From Zymoseptoria tritici IPO323 (Eukaryota; Ascomycota; Dothideomycetes; Mycosphaerellales; Mycosphaerellaceae): a stretch of DNA of 64,000 nt. The stretch is from NCBI RefSeq assembly GCF_000219625.1, contig NC_018212.1, positions 1,878,501-1,942,500 of the forward strand. Reading direction: 5' to 3'. Of the stretch, positions 1-11,868 are shown in pieces; position 1 is the first letter of the stretch; every line of letters starts with the position of its first letter. The position numbers were made by a program, and so were the translations under genes. The notes under the pieces are model-generated. The model searched no databases and was not told the origin of the DNA. It saw only the letters and a list, made by a program, of their open reading frames with translations.

Positions 1-1488
1 CGAGCGCAAGCCCACATCAACCTGACCGCCGCTGCCGAGCTCCCACCATGTGTCATACAATGCGCTGTCGCCGTCTACCCAAGTCTCAACTGCACGCCAG
101 CAGATCCTTGCTATTGCGCGAAAACAGGCCCCGTGGCCGATGCCCTCCTCGCATGTGTGACCCGCGCCTGCGACGGATTCAAAGAGTCTCTTCAGGGTCT
201 TAGATTCCAGGCAGAGAGCTGCGGCTGGGAACGGGACCGCAACGTGGGACCGCAGACGAGGGATCTTGCCAACTCGCTGTTTGGCCTAGCGTCGTTCTTC
301 CTCTTTGGTCGAATAGCTTCGCGTTGGCCACGCTGGGGTGGTGCTGGCTACTGGTGGGATGATCGTAAGTGTCTATACTCATCGGCAAAGCCTCGACGAA
401 CTGGCTGATTTTGATTGGCAGTTGTGGTCTGTCTCGTCTATATTCCGGTCTTGGCCATGTTGATCTGTGGAAACTTGTCGACGACTTATGGTTTTGGCCG
501 AGATTTATGGACGATTCCTACTCGGGATGTTGTGCGGTGGGCTAAGGTTGGTCATTATGTCGGATGGACACTGCCTATCCCTCTACTACTTACTAATCTG
601 ACCGTGCAGATTTTCTTTTGGATGCAACCGCTCTACGTGTTGACCGCCTTCTTCACCAAGCTCTCTCTAGTCCTGCTTTACCTCCGGATCTTCCCGGCCG
701 ATGTTGACAACCGCCAATTCCGACTCATATGCAAACTCGTAGGAGTTGTTCTGTTTCTTGCTGGCTTTTCCTGTGTTCTCGCCAACATTTTCGCTTGCCA
801 TCCTATCTCATACGGTACGTCCCTGCCATCGTAACCACTTTACCCCTCCGATCGGAGTTCTCTAGCTGACCTCGTTGTGTAGCATGGCGCTACACCGGCC
901 GTGCGGATGGAGCCTGCGTGGACCGCATTGCTAGTGCCTACGCCGTGGGGAGCATCAACGCCGTCTTAGACATCGTGGTCATCACCCTCCCTATCCCGCG
1001 GCTCTTCAAACTGAACGTAGCGCTGCGACAAAAGGTCGGGTACGTTATCTCCCGCTCTGCCTGCGTCGTTATCCTGCTCTAATCATCCCTTAGCGTCATC
1101 CTGTGCTTCCTCGTCGGATTCCTCGTAACGGGTGTCACCATCGTCCGGCTCTACTATGTACACTCGTTGATTCAGTACCAAAATGCCACATGGACCTGGA
1201 ACACCTTCGTCGTCTGGTGCGCGGTCGAGGTGTACTGCAGCATGTAAGCTACACATGTGTGAAAAGAATCAAGCCGTGTCGAATTGATGCTGACTGCCAC
1301 CGCCTAGGATCTGCGCCTGCATGCCGCCCATGATCGGATTGGTGAAGCGCACCTCCGCGTATATAGCCGGAAAGCTCCAGGGGCCAGTACGGAAAAGACT
1401 ACCGTCCCTCGACCACGCGCAAGACGAGAAGTCAAGCAAAGACGGCCTGACAAGGGTGGAGATCGTCGGCAAAGTATCGTCTCCTTAA
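1..1488 (+). CDS. CFEM-domain PTH11-like integral membrane receptor, 3' part
   Basis: The 5' end lies outside the window. Exons read 1-364, 422-546, 610-814, 883-1039, 1094-1243 and 1308-1488, all phase-consistent with GT/AG ends; the stop is TAA at 1486. The first about 60 visible residues form a CFEM domain with eight cysteines (CVIQC, NC, CYC, AC, AC, SC pattern). After it come hydrophobic helices of the fungal rhodopsin-like/SAT4 family, including a helix ending near FWMQPLYVLTAFFTKLSLV and the late segment GVILCFLVGFLVTG. The tail is basic and probably cytoplasmic. CFEM plus seven helices is the PTH11-class arrangement of ascomycetes, implicated in surface sensing in plant pathogens (family knowledge). 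The ligand is not predictable. Confidence 0.9.
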
Positions 1489-2135
1489 ACCGAGCGACGC
1501 CTGAGGAAATCAAGTCCTTTCGGCTATGCACGTCGGAGAAGAGGTCCAAGAGTGGTATCATTTGGATGCGGATTGTACGTACACGAGGCGAATCTCAGCT
1601 TTGGCTTCATGGCGTGTTCGCTGGCCGTCGGTAGTGTAACGCGCAATGAGGCCGGAAAGAAAGCCGTCATTTCATTGCTCTTCGACTCAAAGGACATGCA
1701 TTGCCATGACCAGCGTTTAGTCCCTGCAGAACATGATGCTATATAATCGGGAATGAATCTGACCGACCCCCACCCACCTAGAAACTGTGCTTCATGATTC
1801 CCTCCAACACAGACGCCATCTCTTGCGTTCTTTCTTACCTCGACTAAATCATCATCCTATGTAGGTGATGTGGTGGGTATGCAGACCAGACTCAGGCAGT
1901 GGAGACATAAATCGAGATAGTAGAATGAAAATGCCATATGGACCATGCTGCAATGTTCCAACAGGACGATCACCGCTGGACAATATCAGCGACAATGAAA
2001 AGGAAATCGTACTAGCAATTGCCGAGCTTCGTTGTCAGGGGTAATCGAGGAGGATCCGCAATATATGTAGCCGCTCAACGCCGTTAAGATGAGCGAACAC
2101 AACAGATAGAGCAGGGTTTCATGAGCATCGAGATT
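1489..2135. other. intergenic, no gene seen
   Basis: Only short unsupported reading frames occur. The stretch probably holds the 3' flank of the receptor gene and of the small minus-strand secreted-protein gene that ends at 2136. Confidence 0.5.
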
Positions 2136-2347
2136 CTATTGGGGACGATATGTACAAACGTGAGATCTTGCCCAGGGCTACAAACTCAGAACGCCTTAGT
2201 ATGTCCCGGCAGGGACCGCAAATGTACGACAAAATGCATCGTGCAACAGCAGAGCGTAGAAGAAGTTGCGTCGGAATTCAAGACGCATCTTGCCAGGCCA
2301 GCAATAGGCACGATTACCATCGCCAGGACGACAGAAAAGAGCAGCAT
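2136..2347 (-). CDS. small secreted cysteine-rich protein, 53 aa (two exons)
   Basis: On the minus strand the ATG at 2347 opens a strong signal peptide (MLLFSVVLAMVIVPIAGLA, about residues 1-19) followed by a short mature part with five cysteines (C21, CCC at 33-35, C48). Exon 1 is 2228-2347. A 50-base intron (2178-2227) with GTACAT donor, a CTAAG branch-like site and TTGTAG acceptor joins in phase 0 to exon 2 (2136-2177), adding the last cysteine and a TAG stop. Unspliced, the frame ends at 2186. The size and composition fit secreted effectors or antimicrobial peptides; no family is recognised. The splice model is inferred from sites only. Confidence 0.5.
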
Positions 2348-3245
2348 GGGTTTCCTGATACAAGCGACCAAGGACGACAGACTTGCGAGCTAACTATCTC
2401 GCCATGAAGCAATGCTACCTCCTCTTCAGGCGCTTCAGAGACGGAAGATGCATGTCCGAGTGCAGGAGCGGTTTAGGGCGTGTATGTAAGCAGCTTTGCC
2501 ATCTGTGAAGAATTTTCGAATTTCGACAGCAACTAACCTCGAAAGAAACAACACTCGAACATTCGATCCGGAGTGAAGGGGCTGTAAAGGAGATGGAAGC
2601 AATGCATATGACCAAGTGTGTCGGAATGCCCAGGCGAAAGCGAAGGTGAAACATCCAATGCCAGAGCCGGCAGAAGCACAGTTCTGGGGCAATCAGATCG
2701 GACTCAATCGACAATAACGCCTCGCGGGCAGATCGGAGGCGTTGGCGATCTCGTTCTCCTCAGCCTCGAGGTGCTTCAGGGTCGGCGAACCGCAGTCTCG
2801 CTCTCTGACCTGGGACTCGACAGGAGCCAGCTCTCTCCGAGATCATCTTCGAACTTCTGGAGCACTGCCTGGTGTGACAAGATGAACATGCTGCTGGGAC
2901 AGGCCTGCTCGCGGTCTGGTAGGCAACGATGGTCGCGGGCACGGGAAAGCACTTCATGGAACTGCTGGTCGCAAGCTTTGCTCTGCCGTGGATGGCATCG
3001 GGATGGCCGGATATCAATGCAGGCTGCCCGGAAACAGGACGACAAACCCCCGCTGGCAGTGGCGACGGCTCTGTGGGCAACAGGGCTCATTATGGGAGAT
3101 TATCCGGAGACAACCACAGAAAGTCCTTCTTGCCAGGATCACATTAACCTCCGACATGGTCTGACAAGGAGCTGGCTATGATTAGAGGTCACCGAGATCA
3201 CACCGTTCCGTCCGGGGAGGGATTCCCGAACAGCAAAAGCTCGCC
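2348..3245. other. intergenic, no supported gene
   Basis: Overlapping frames of about 100-187 codons occur on both strands at 2618-3181, but none has a recognisable domain, signal peptide or splice pattern. The signal peptide expected for the cysteine-rich frame at 3246 could not be found here. Confidence 0.4.
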
Positions 3246-3401
3246 ATGGCCATCGCCGCTCCTACCCAAGTCTCTAATCAGCTGGCCATCGAAAGGAGAG
3301 CATTGCCACCGCCACCCACCGACTGCTGCCAGATTGATCGGGACGACAACGGTAAAAAATACTGTCTTCCCGGAAACTGCATCTGCTGTATTGGACATTA
3401 G
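3246..3401 (+). CDS. cysteine-rich peptide, probably a 5'-truncated secreted protein
   Basis: ATG at 3246 opens a 51-residue frame that starts like the end of a signal peptide (AMAIAAPTQ), runs through a short linker with RR at 17-18 (a possible Kex2 site) and ends in a compact six-cysteine module: CC at 27-28, C40, C45, CC at 47-48. The spacing CC-x11-C-x4-C-x-CC is typical of small disulfide-rich secreted proteins. In frame upstream there is LAMAIA without a hydrophobic core, and a TAG blocks the frame before 3190, so either a signal-peptide exon lies further upstream (possible acceptor just before 3232) or the gene has lost its 5' end. Confidence 0.45.
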   Translation: MAIAAPTQVSNQLAIERRALPPPPTDCCQIDRDDNGKKYCLPGNCICCIGH

Positions 3402-6400
3402 CGTCTCGCTCGCTCCCATGTCAGCACATCCTACGCTTATCGAATCGGTCACTTCTTTTGGCTCAGCCTTCTTTTGCCTCACTTCTCGACCTTTAGCCCA
3501 TCGGAAAACAGCTGCGGTCGGATTTGCTACTTTGCACCTCAACAACTTCCACAATCGTGCGATGTTACATGATCTGCGGCATCCTCGGCGTCATGACTCT
3601 CATCGCTGACAACATGCTCTTCGGCCTGAGTCCTGGGCAAACCCTGCAAGCTCTTCTATACCACCGATGTTCGCTCTGCCTTTCACTTTGCTGCCAGAGC
3701 TACCCTTCTCCGTCCGTCGCATCCGCAAGTTATCACGGACGAGGACACAAGAGCTTGCTTCTGGGAGGGACGGATGTGAGGCAGGCCTGGTTCTCGTGTG
3801 AGGCGGTCGGACCGACGGGACTGTACTTCGTCATTCAGGCATTTGTGCATTGGTCGTCTGTGTAAATTAGTCAATGCTTCACTCGTTCATACAGCCACAT
3901 ACCGACAATCATCCTCAAACAGAACACTTCATCACTCACCTGAATTATAGTCCACATCGAGTATGTCGTTGCAGAAGGATCAGCTTCTGCCATGGATGCA
4001 CACTTCGTGGTTGGAGCTCGGAAAACGCCCACTTGGACGTACACGCCGTCGGCCGAAGAGCGGACCTTACCTCGTGCCTTCAGCTCCCAACTCTTTACAG
4101 CACTGTGCCAGCTTCAACGAGATCAATCGTCACTTCCGAGGGACGCCCGACTCTTCGGTCGATTGCGGAGCGTCGAGACATAGCATACGACTTGAAGCTT
4201 CTCCGCTGCGACGAGAAATGACGACTTCCCTCGCTCTGCAGAAGGGGAAGCAGCGTCTTCAGGGAATAGTCGGTGGAGATGCGACAATACCTCGAGGCTC
4301 GAAGGCATTCTCCACGTGCGACTATCGTCTGAACATAGAGCGGTCCGATGTTTAATGTGCATCGATGCAAAGACACGCCGTCGTGCGATGTGAAGGCGGA
4401 AAGCTCATCCGCGAGGGAGCTCAGGAAGGCAAGTCAAGCCTCAGCTATGACCTTCCAGCGGTCACAAGCTGGAGGTGTCGGCGACATTCGAACTTTCAGC
4501 CGCTTGCAGGGCTGTCTCGCCGAAGACATTTGCGTGTTTGATCGTCGCCAGGTCTGCGATAAGATCTCGCAAGGGTTTGAGATGAGACGATCTTAAAGGT
4601 CTTGGCTTGATGAGGCTCTGAGGAACCAGGGTGGTGCAACACGAAAAGAATGGAATAAAGTCAAGTGAGGTGAATGACATCTGAGTATCGAGGACGGCAG
4701 AGGGGGGACTCTGTGGCCTAGGTGTACATCCAGGCAGGATTTTGCTGCAGCGGATCGGTCAGGTAGAAGCATGCCAATGGCAATGCATGGAAGCTTCGGG
4801 CTTCCATGCCGTGACACCTTTCGAATTGCTGCCATCCATTCTGAGAATTTCTGACTGTGCTCCGAGAACGCTGCCGTGCGACGCAAAGCACGAGATTGAA
4901 TGCGATGCGATGCGATGCGATGCGATGCGATAGAGTGTAATGCAATGCAATGCGCTAATCTTGCAGTGCTCGTGACTGTGAGTATTGCATGTCATCCCAG
5001 GACCAGCAGCAAACTTACCTCTCCCGCCGTTCTTCGTCGGAAACGTACCAGAACCCACGGCCGTAGACGGACGGGTTCCGCACTATACGAGCAGAATCTG
5101 AAGCCTGAGGCGTGAACATCACTGTCGATCACCTTCGCATCGCCGAATTGCCTGGGTACGAGGATGACGAAAGCAAAAGCCGAGTGCGGGACTTTCGACT
5201 TGCGAGATAAGATCCCTCCTATGCGGGTGCGGTGCGAATCATGTCTTGGCGACTCGCTCTACTGAATGACGGCAGGAAAATGGCAGGAAGAGGCATATAC
5301 GGTGCATCGTAATCTCGTGCGACGAATATGACGCTGGCCCAGCGCAGACTTCGTCGGGTCGAGCAGTCTAGGGTGTTTGCGATGGACTTTTGGTGTGGTT
5401 TCATCGCGATAAGGCTTTCCACCTGGCGGTGTAGGACTGTAGGTGTTTGCTCGGAGTGACAGTTGCGGTCGGATTTTGATACTGCATGTGAAGATACCCC
5501 TTGTTACAGGATTTTTCTCCTGCGTGGAGTTGTGTCACCGACCGCGTGGACGTCTTCCTTTCTTGTTCGATACCGATGTATTGCAGACGCTGTGCGACGC
5601 TGACCACGAGAAAGAGGTTCCTGCGTGAGAGGCTGTGTCACGGCTTGGAAACTTCGATGCTTTATTCCATGCAGGTCGGAGCAACGATGCTGTGCGACTT
5701 GAAGCACGATATGGACTGCAATGCGGTGCAGCCTGTTCGGTTCTGCTGTGCTGCGTTGCACGGCTAATACCTGCGAGCATTGAATGCCATGATCTTGGCG
5801 GGCACTCTCGCGCACTTGTATTCACGCCGATGAGAGTGGCGTCTCCATGTTCACATCCTCCATCACCGCCACAGCAGGAATGAAATGACAATGTCTCAAA
5901 GCGGCCCAAACAACCAGAGCTTGCCTCGACCAGGCAAGAATTGACGGACAGCGGAAGAGAAGGTGCAAAGTGTAACAAGATCGACGAGCGAGAAAACGTG
6001 GGAGATTGCGTTTAGTCGTAGCGGCGTACGAGATGCGGGAAGTGTACTTTCTTGGAGTCGAAGGATGATCTAACAATTGCGTTGTCGACTCTGACGAGCA
6101 GGATGAGAGAATCTCACGAAAAGTCGGTCCGTACGAACGAAATGGAAGCGACGACACATCCCACGGTATCATTAGACCTGATGTCGGAGCATATTGTCAG
6201 GATGGTGGCGCGAGAAGGAAGGATGAAGCCTGCAAACTTGTCCGCTGAATCCAATTCTCCAGAAGAATGCTTGGTCGTATGTCATCATGTGCATGCGCAT
6301 CCCAGCACCGAGGACCAGGGCTGCCATGCACATGCAAGTCCGAGCTGCCGCCGCCGAAATCCGTGGCACAGCGATGTAGGTTTGGGAACGGCGTGCACCT

Positions 6401-8118
6401 CTGCTTGGCTGCTTTGCCTCATCAAGGTACATACAATTTACAGGGAAGGACAAGTTGCGCCAGAGGACATGGTTGGGTCGGTATAAAGATCCTGGAGAAC
6501 TAGTGAACTACTGCGTGACCTTGTGCTGCACTTGCGCTGCTGTGCCTCGTTCTGGAAGACTGTGCGTGATGTGGAAGCATCAATCGAACAGGCAAGCGGA
6601 GTAGTGTACCTGCTTTGCTCGTTCCCAACCAGCGGTCAAGCAAGTCGAAACCCGAGGGAGTCGCTGGCACATTTTGCCTTGGTATCCCAGCCTTCCCACT
6701 AAATACGATTTGGCTGCGTCCGGATTGTGGCGTCCGGTCCTCTGCATGCCATCTTGTGTTGAGAAATGTGCCCGGAAAGCAAGACCGCCGAGGTCTCTCA
6801 CCGTCCAGATCCTGGCCAAGCGAATGTCAAGCGAACTTGACCCCAGATGGCGGCAGTGGCCGGAACATGCACAGATGCACAGAGAGTACTGCAGCAGCTC
6901 CTATAGGTCAACGATGAGACTGGTGTTTGTGGAGGAAGAGGAAGAGGAAACGCCTCCCGCGTGCGCATGGCTTGGATCTGGGACTTCCCCGGATAACCCC
7001 GGAATCGGATCTTCTGGAGAGGCGAAAGTGCGGAGGCGATCATACCGACGGTGAGGACAAAGGATGCAAACCGTTTGGGTGTCAAGGAATGTAGGCGTTG
7101 CATTGTTGTTGTTGCGAGTCTCGTGATCCATGTGTGTGACGGAGTTTCTTTTCTGTAACGAAACTTGCAGTCGTCTACATCCTTGCCCATACGAGCATTA
7201 TTCATCATCATCATGACCACAGCGAGACTGCGAGAGAGAGGAAGAGAGAGAAAACTTCCAGCCTGTCACATGCATCCTCTTTGCATCTCGGCCTCGTCAA
7301 GAAGAGGGGGTCGTTTGCCGCGTCCACTTTTACGAATCACCTCAAGTCTGGCCCAAAGCGGCAACCTTCCCCAGAGTCCAAAACGCACCAAATCGGAAAG
7401 AGAAGTCATGCCCAGAACGGATGACCGACCGAAGTTTGTGGTGTGAGAGTAGCATGATTGGCTCCTTGGCCTGGCCTGCGTGGTGTCCCTCGGTAGGCGT
7501 CGAGTCTGGGGCAGGTCTTGCTCCAATCAGTGCGCTCGCTGTCCGCGGTACGTACTCCCACTCCCCGACGGTCACTCGCTCGGTAGCTCCTAGACTTTCC
7601 GTCGACCGTGTGGAGATTTAGCGCATGGAGGTGGTGCACGATCTCGACCCGCGTTTGGAGAGAGAAGGGAAGACCGCTGCGGGCGCCACCGCACGATTTG
7701 CGTTCACAGTCCGAGACGAACCCCAAACGACCAGACCCAGGATCCAGAAGAAGCACCGAGGCAGTTGGGGCAAGCTTGTTGTTAGGGTTGCGAGTAGTGT
7801 TATTTGGTCCTGTGAACGGATTCCGAGTGCACGCTCCATAAAGTCGATCATCCCCACTTGGAATCGTCTCTTTCTCCTTTTCCTTTCCCGCCGTTGTGAC
7901 TGGTGACTGTTGCTGTCTCCTCTTTCTTTATCTCGCATCCCTGTCACGCACCATTCGGATCGTGACAAAGGCAGTGCAGAGCAAGCATCGCCATCCCCTG
8001 TCTCCCTCTACCCGTCGATCCAAACTTCGGCGAGATCTAAAAACTGCCGAGATTTCCCATCTCACACCACCTACTTTCCCGAACCCTCGACGTCTTCTTC
8101 TCACACACATCCCGCAAG
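3402..8118. other. gene-poor region upstream of the MFS gene
   Basis: No gene can be supported in 4.7 kb. Frames are short, stop-rich and without domains. A coding-like stretch around 3630-3780 in a third frame (LFYTTDVRSAFHFAAR) may be a decayed fragment. A pentanucleotide microsatellite lies at 4901. The last about 250 bases before 8119 are pyrimidine-rich, as in leaders of well-expressed ascomycete genes. Confidence 0.5.
4901..4930. repeat. (TGCGA)6 microsatellite
   Basis: Six perfect copies of TGCGA, followed after ten bases by a related TGCAA/TGCG tract at 4941-4954. It makes an open frame on both strands that is not a gene. Confidence 0.95.
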
Positions 8119-10218
8119 ATGGCGGTCCACGAGGATGCCGAGAAGGGCGCCGCCGGCTACAATTCCAACAGCAGCGGCGAGCACATTGACGACAACCGCC
8201 TCAAGCCGGAGCTCACTCATGATTCCGTCTTGGGCATGCAGTCGCATGGACATCCCGGAGATGGCGTGGACAACCCTTATGTCCACCAACATGTACGTCG
8301 ATACACTCACTTTCGAATTTTGATGCACTCGCGATGTCGCGGAGGAGAAGAAGAGGAGGAGCAAGAAGGATTTCGCTTGCCAGCAGCCGAGAGCTGGGCA
8401 CTGGGGAAGCGAGCGGTCGTGATTGCCATCCATTGCGACGGCGGCACTTGACTGCTTGCGACTTCACCCTTTCGGCGAGGAAAACTTTCTATCCTCCTAA
8501 ACACCACTCTGCGCGCCACAATGCTATGCGACATCCCAGCGGCGCACACAATCTCCCGCCATATGCACATGTCCAACATTCAGCTAACATGACTTTCCTC
8601 CCAGATGGATATGCAACTCTTCACCTCGCTAACCGCCATGTCCTTCCTCTGGATTGGCTCGCAAATCCCTCTATTCCTCTTCGGCTCCGTCCTCGTCGAC
8701 ATCTACGGCGAGATTGGTGGTGCCGGTGGACGCTGGCTGTGGATGGTTATTGGATACCTCATTCCCAATGCCGCTCTGTGCCCCTTCGTCGGTGCTCTCT
8801 CCGATCTATTCGGTCGTCGCTGGGTTGCTGCGGTCGGTCAAATCGCTCTCATTGTGGGCCCAATCGTTGTCGCCACCTCCCACGACATCAACACCGCTAT
8901 CGGTGGCCAGGTCATCTCCGGATTCGGCGCTGGATTGAACGAACTCATCGCTCTCGCCGGAACCTCCGAGCTCGTGCCCGTCCGCAAGCGTTCTGCCTAT
9001 GTCGGAGCCGTGGTCTTCACCATCCTCCCATTCTGCCCGTCTCCCATGTGGGCGCAGCTCATCGCAAAGGCCTCCAACTGGCGCTACGTCGGAATCCTCG
9101 TCGGTGTCTGGAATTTCATCGGTCTCATTCTGGTTGCTTTCCTCTACAAGGACCCAGCCGCCATGTACAAGTCCAAGCGCCCGGCAAAGGACGTCCTCCG
9201 CGAGATTGATTACATCGGTGGTCTCCTCTCCATTTTCGGCATCACCTGCTTCATGATGGGTATTCAGTGGGGTGCTTCCCAGTACTCCTGGGGCTCTGCC
9301 CACGTCCTCGTACCCTTCATCCTCGGAGTGATCCTCATCATCTCCTTCTTCGTGTGGGAGCTCAAGTTTGCACGCTTCCCCATGTGTCCCAAGGGTCTCT
9401 TCCGCAAGGATAAGCAGTCCATGATTGTCATCTTCCTGATTACCTTCCTCTCCGGCGCCAACTTCTTCGTGCTCCTCCTCTTCTGGCCAACTCAGGTGTA
9501 TAACATGTACGGCAACGACCCCATCGGCATTGGCATTCGCACACTCCCCATTGGCTTTGGCATTATTGGCGGTGCCGTCATCGGTCTGGTCATGATTGGT
9601 GTCACCAAGGGCCGCACCAAGGCTCTCCTCATCTTCTGGACCGTCTGCATGACTGCCTTCACCGGTGCCATCTCCGTCGCCACCACCAAGAACCTGACAC
9701 CCACGGTTTACCCGCTTGTGACCCTTGCTTCCATCGCCGTCGGAGCTGTCATCATTCCCTGCTCCATCATCGCGCAGGTCATCTGCCCGACCGAGTTCAT
9801 CGGAACTGTTACCGCCATCACTCTCGCTATTCGCTACGTGGGTGGTGCCATCGGCTTCACGGTCTACTACAACGTCTTCTTCTCCAAGCTGAAGCACAAC
9901 TACCTGCCAAAGCTTGCTCCAAGCGTCCTGACCATGGGCCTGTCTGTCAAGATTGTCAGCATCGACCAGGTCACTGCAGAGCTCACTCGCTATTTCACCA
10001 TGGCGGCGCAGGGTCAATTCAAGGCCTTGGAGACTGCTATTCGCACAGAGGACTTTATCAACCCCTCCAGCAAGGACACTGCATACGACATCATCATCGG
10101 CGTCACGCAAGAGGCCTTCGCAAAGGCTTACCGCTGGCCATACTGGATCTCCATCGCTTTCGGTGGTGCTTGCATCATTTTGGCGCTCTTCATGAGAGAT
10201 ATCCGCCAGCACTTGTAG
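8119..10218 (+). CDS. MFS transporter, TRI12/siderophore-type efflux family
   Basis: Two exons, 8119-8292 and 8605-10218, joined in phase 0 across a 312-base intron (GTACGT donor, CCCAG acceptor), give 595 aa. The first 58 residues are a soluble acidic N-terminus. The rest is a run of hydrophobic helices, about 14 as in the DHA2/TRI12 group, with the MFS signature SDLFGRRW in the loop between helices 2 and 3. A glycine-rich helix (GFGAGLNELIALAGTSEL) and a late extracytoplasmic loop are also family-like. TRI12-type pumps export toxins or other secondary metabolites, and related members carry siderophores; no biosynthetic cluster is visible next to it, so the substrate is unknown. The intron is long for this genome and could hold regulatory sequence. 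It is intact and is one of the best-supported genes here. Confidence 0.92.
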
Positions 10219-10519
10219 AGAAGTGAGGATGCTTCTCTTTTTCGTATCGTTGTTGGGAGTGCTGAAATATGTGAGGACTAGAAAAGGCTCCGCTCTGTGA
10301 CGAAATGCAGGCGGGCCGCGAATTGTACAGCTTTCCGCTCGCAAGGTGCTTGCTCTGGAATCAGTAAGGAGCAGAGAAGAGTGCCGCATCCTCCCGCGGG
10401 AAGATGCAGGTGGATGTCGGGGGAAAGAGATCGAGACAACTGCTGCTATATACGCCAGAAATGATTTTACAAATTGTCAAATTCGGTCTCGTCCCTTTTG
10501 TCGCTCCGTCGTTTCAGCC

Positions 10520-10540
10520 TGATCACTGATCACTGATCAT
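10520..10540. repeat. three tandem TGATCA(C) units
   Basis: TGATCAC repeated twice and then TGATCA. Each unit contains the palindrome TGATCA, so the array could form a small hairpin or be a run of protein-binding half-sites. It lies about 300 bases past the MFS stop. Confidence 0.8.
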
Positions 10541-11834
10541 GTTCACTAATGTATGCACCGGGCGATTTCACATATAATCCTGCATGGTCGCATGGTCCCA
10601 TCTTCCTCACCACGCCCTTCTCTGGCCATGCCTCTCTCTGCTCCACCAACACGACAGTGGACTCGCACGCCTACCTTACGACATGGGAAAAGTACGCAAG
10701 GCCTACATTTCACTCGGAGAAGCAGCACAACACCACCTCCTACTTCACGCAATACGTCACAACAACTTCACGCTACCTCACACACGCGACAATCGAACGA
10801 GCTCAACACACGAAGGCTGATTTCAAACATGGTCCTCGGCCTGCTCTTCGCTGCCGCCGCACGCCAAGTAGAACTACCCCGCGAACCCGCCACCTCGGTC
10901 GAGACTCGACTGGGCCTGGAGGCGTTCCGGTTTTGGTCAGTCGAAGCTTGGCTCGAATATTGGCCGTTGGCTTGGCTTTGGAGGACGAGACTGGTGTGGA
11001 GCCCGCGGACCGGATGCGGCGGTGAAGCAAAACTCGGTCGAGACGGGAGCCAGGTGGGTTTCGTGCCGCGGAGATGGTTGCAGCAGGAATCCAGAGGATT
11101 TCGACTTCTGGGGTCGATCTGCTTCAGCACTTTGTCGAGAGCGTGGGCGTGGCATGGCATGGCACTGCACACTCCGCTCTCCATTGACGTCGAATGCATG
11201 GCATGATGGCGCGAAGGAACCGATGTGGCATGTTGCATGCGGCGTGGAAGCGGGGAAGCTCACGTGGTCCGTCTCGCTATTGCTTGGCTTAGGAAGGTTT
11301 GCGATTCGATGTATTCTCTACCTCGACCATCGATCGTGAGCATTCCCGCCGAATGCTGATCTGAAGAGGCACAGCTGACATACGGCACGACTTTGATGCG
11401 ATATGCCATTCTCGCTCACAGCTTTGTGACGGCACAGGTCGCCTAAAGACTCGGAAGCTCAAAACGACCGGAAGAGGCCTCATCGATTCCGCAATGAGCA
11501 AATCCGCCGCTACGAGCGACCGCAAGCGATACCAGGCGACCGAAAGCGAAGTCAGGCGATTTGGCTCCACGCGACCGACACATTCAACGACCCGCCGCAA
11601 CCCGCACAAATCCTCTAGATCCGCGCCGAGCGATTTTCAGGCGACTCGCGGTCTTCGACTCGTTCATCCTTGTGGGCGGTTCGCAGAACGTCCTCGGAGT
11701 AACAAGAGGAGAGGCAAGATCGGCGAGCTATGGTACGGAAAAGGACTTTGATCTTGGAAGAGGCGGGAACAGCATCGTGGCAACGAGGCATACGAGAGAC
11801 TACAGCCTCGAGGAAAAGGTGAGTGAGGAGAGGA

Positions 11835-11868
11835 GCAGACGTGCCGCATGAGCAGACGTGCCGCATGA
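11835..11868. repeat. 17-bp perfect tandem duplication
   Basis: The unit GCAGACGTGCCGCATGA occurs twice head to tail. It looks like a recent replication-slippage event in non-coding DNA. Confidence 0.85.

Noticed and set aside
4718..5058. Frames made of repeated DAMRC/IASHR units
   Set aside because: They are translations of the TGCGA microsatellite in different frames.
5501..5767. Cysteine-containing short frame ending VRFCCAALHG
   Set aside because: No signal peptide and no flanking support; the cysteines could be chance.
8806..10389. A 527-codon open frame antisense to the MFS transporter
   Set aside because: It is the mirror of a strongly biased coding exon: Asp/Glu/Gly-rich with no hydrophobic core. 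The plus strand encodes a complete transporter, so this is a shadow frame.
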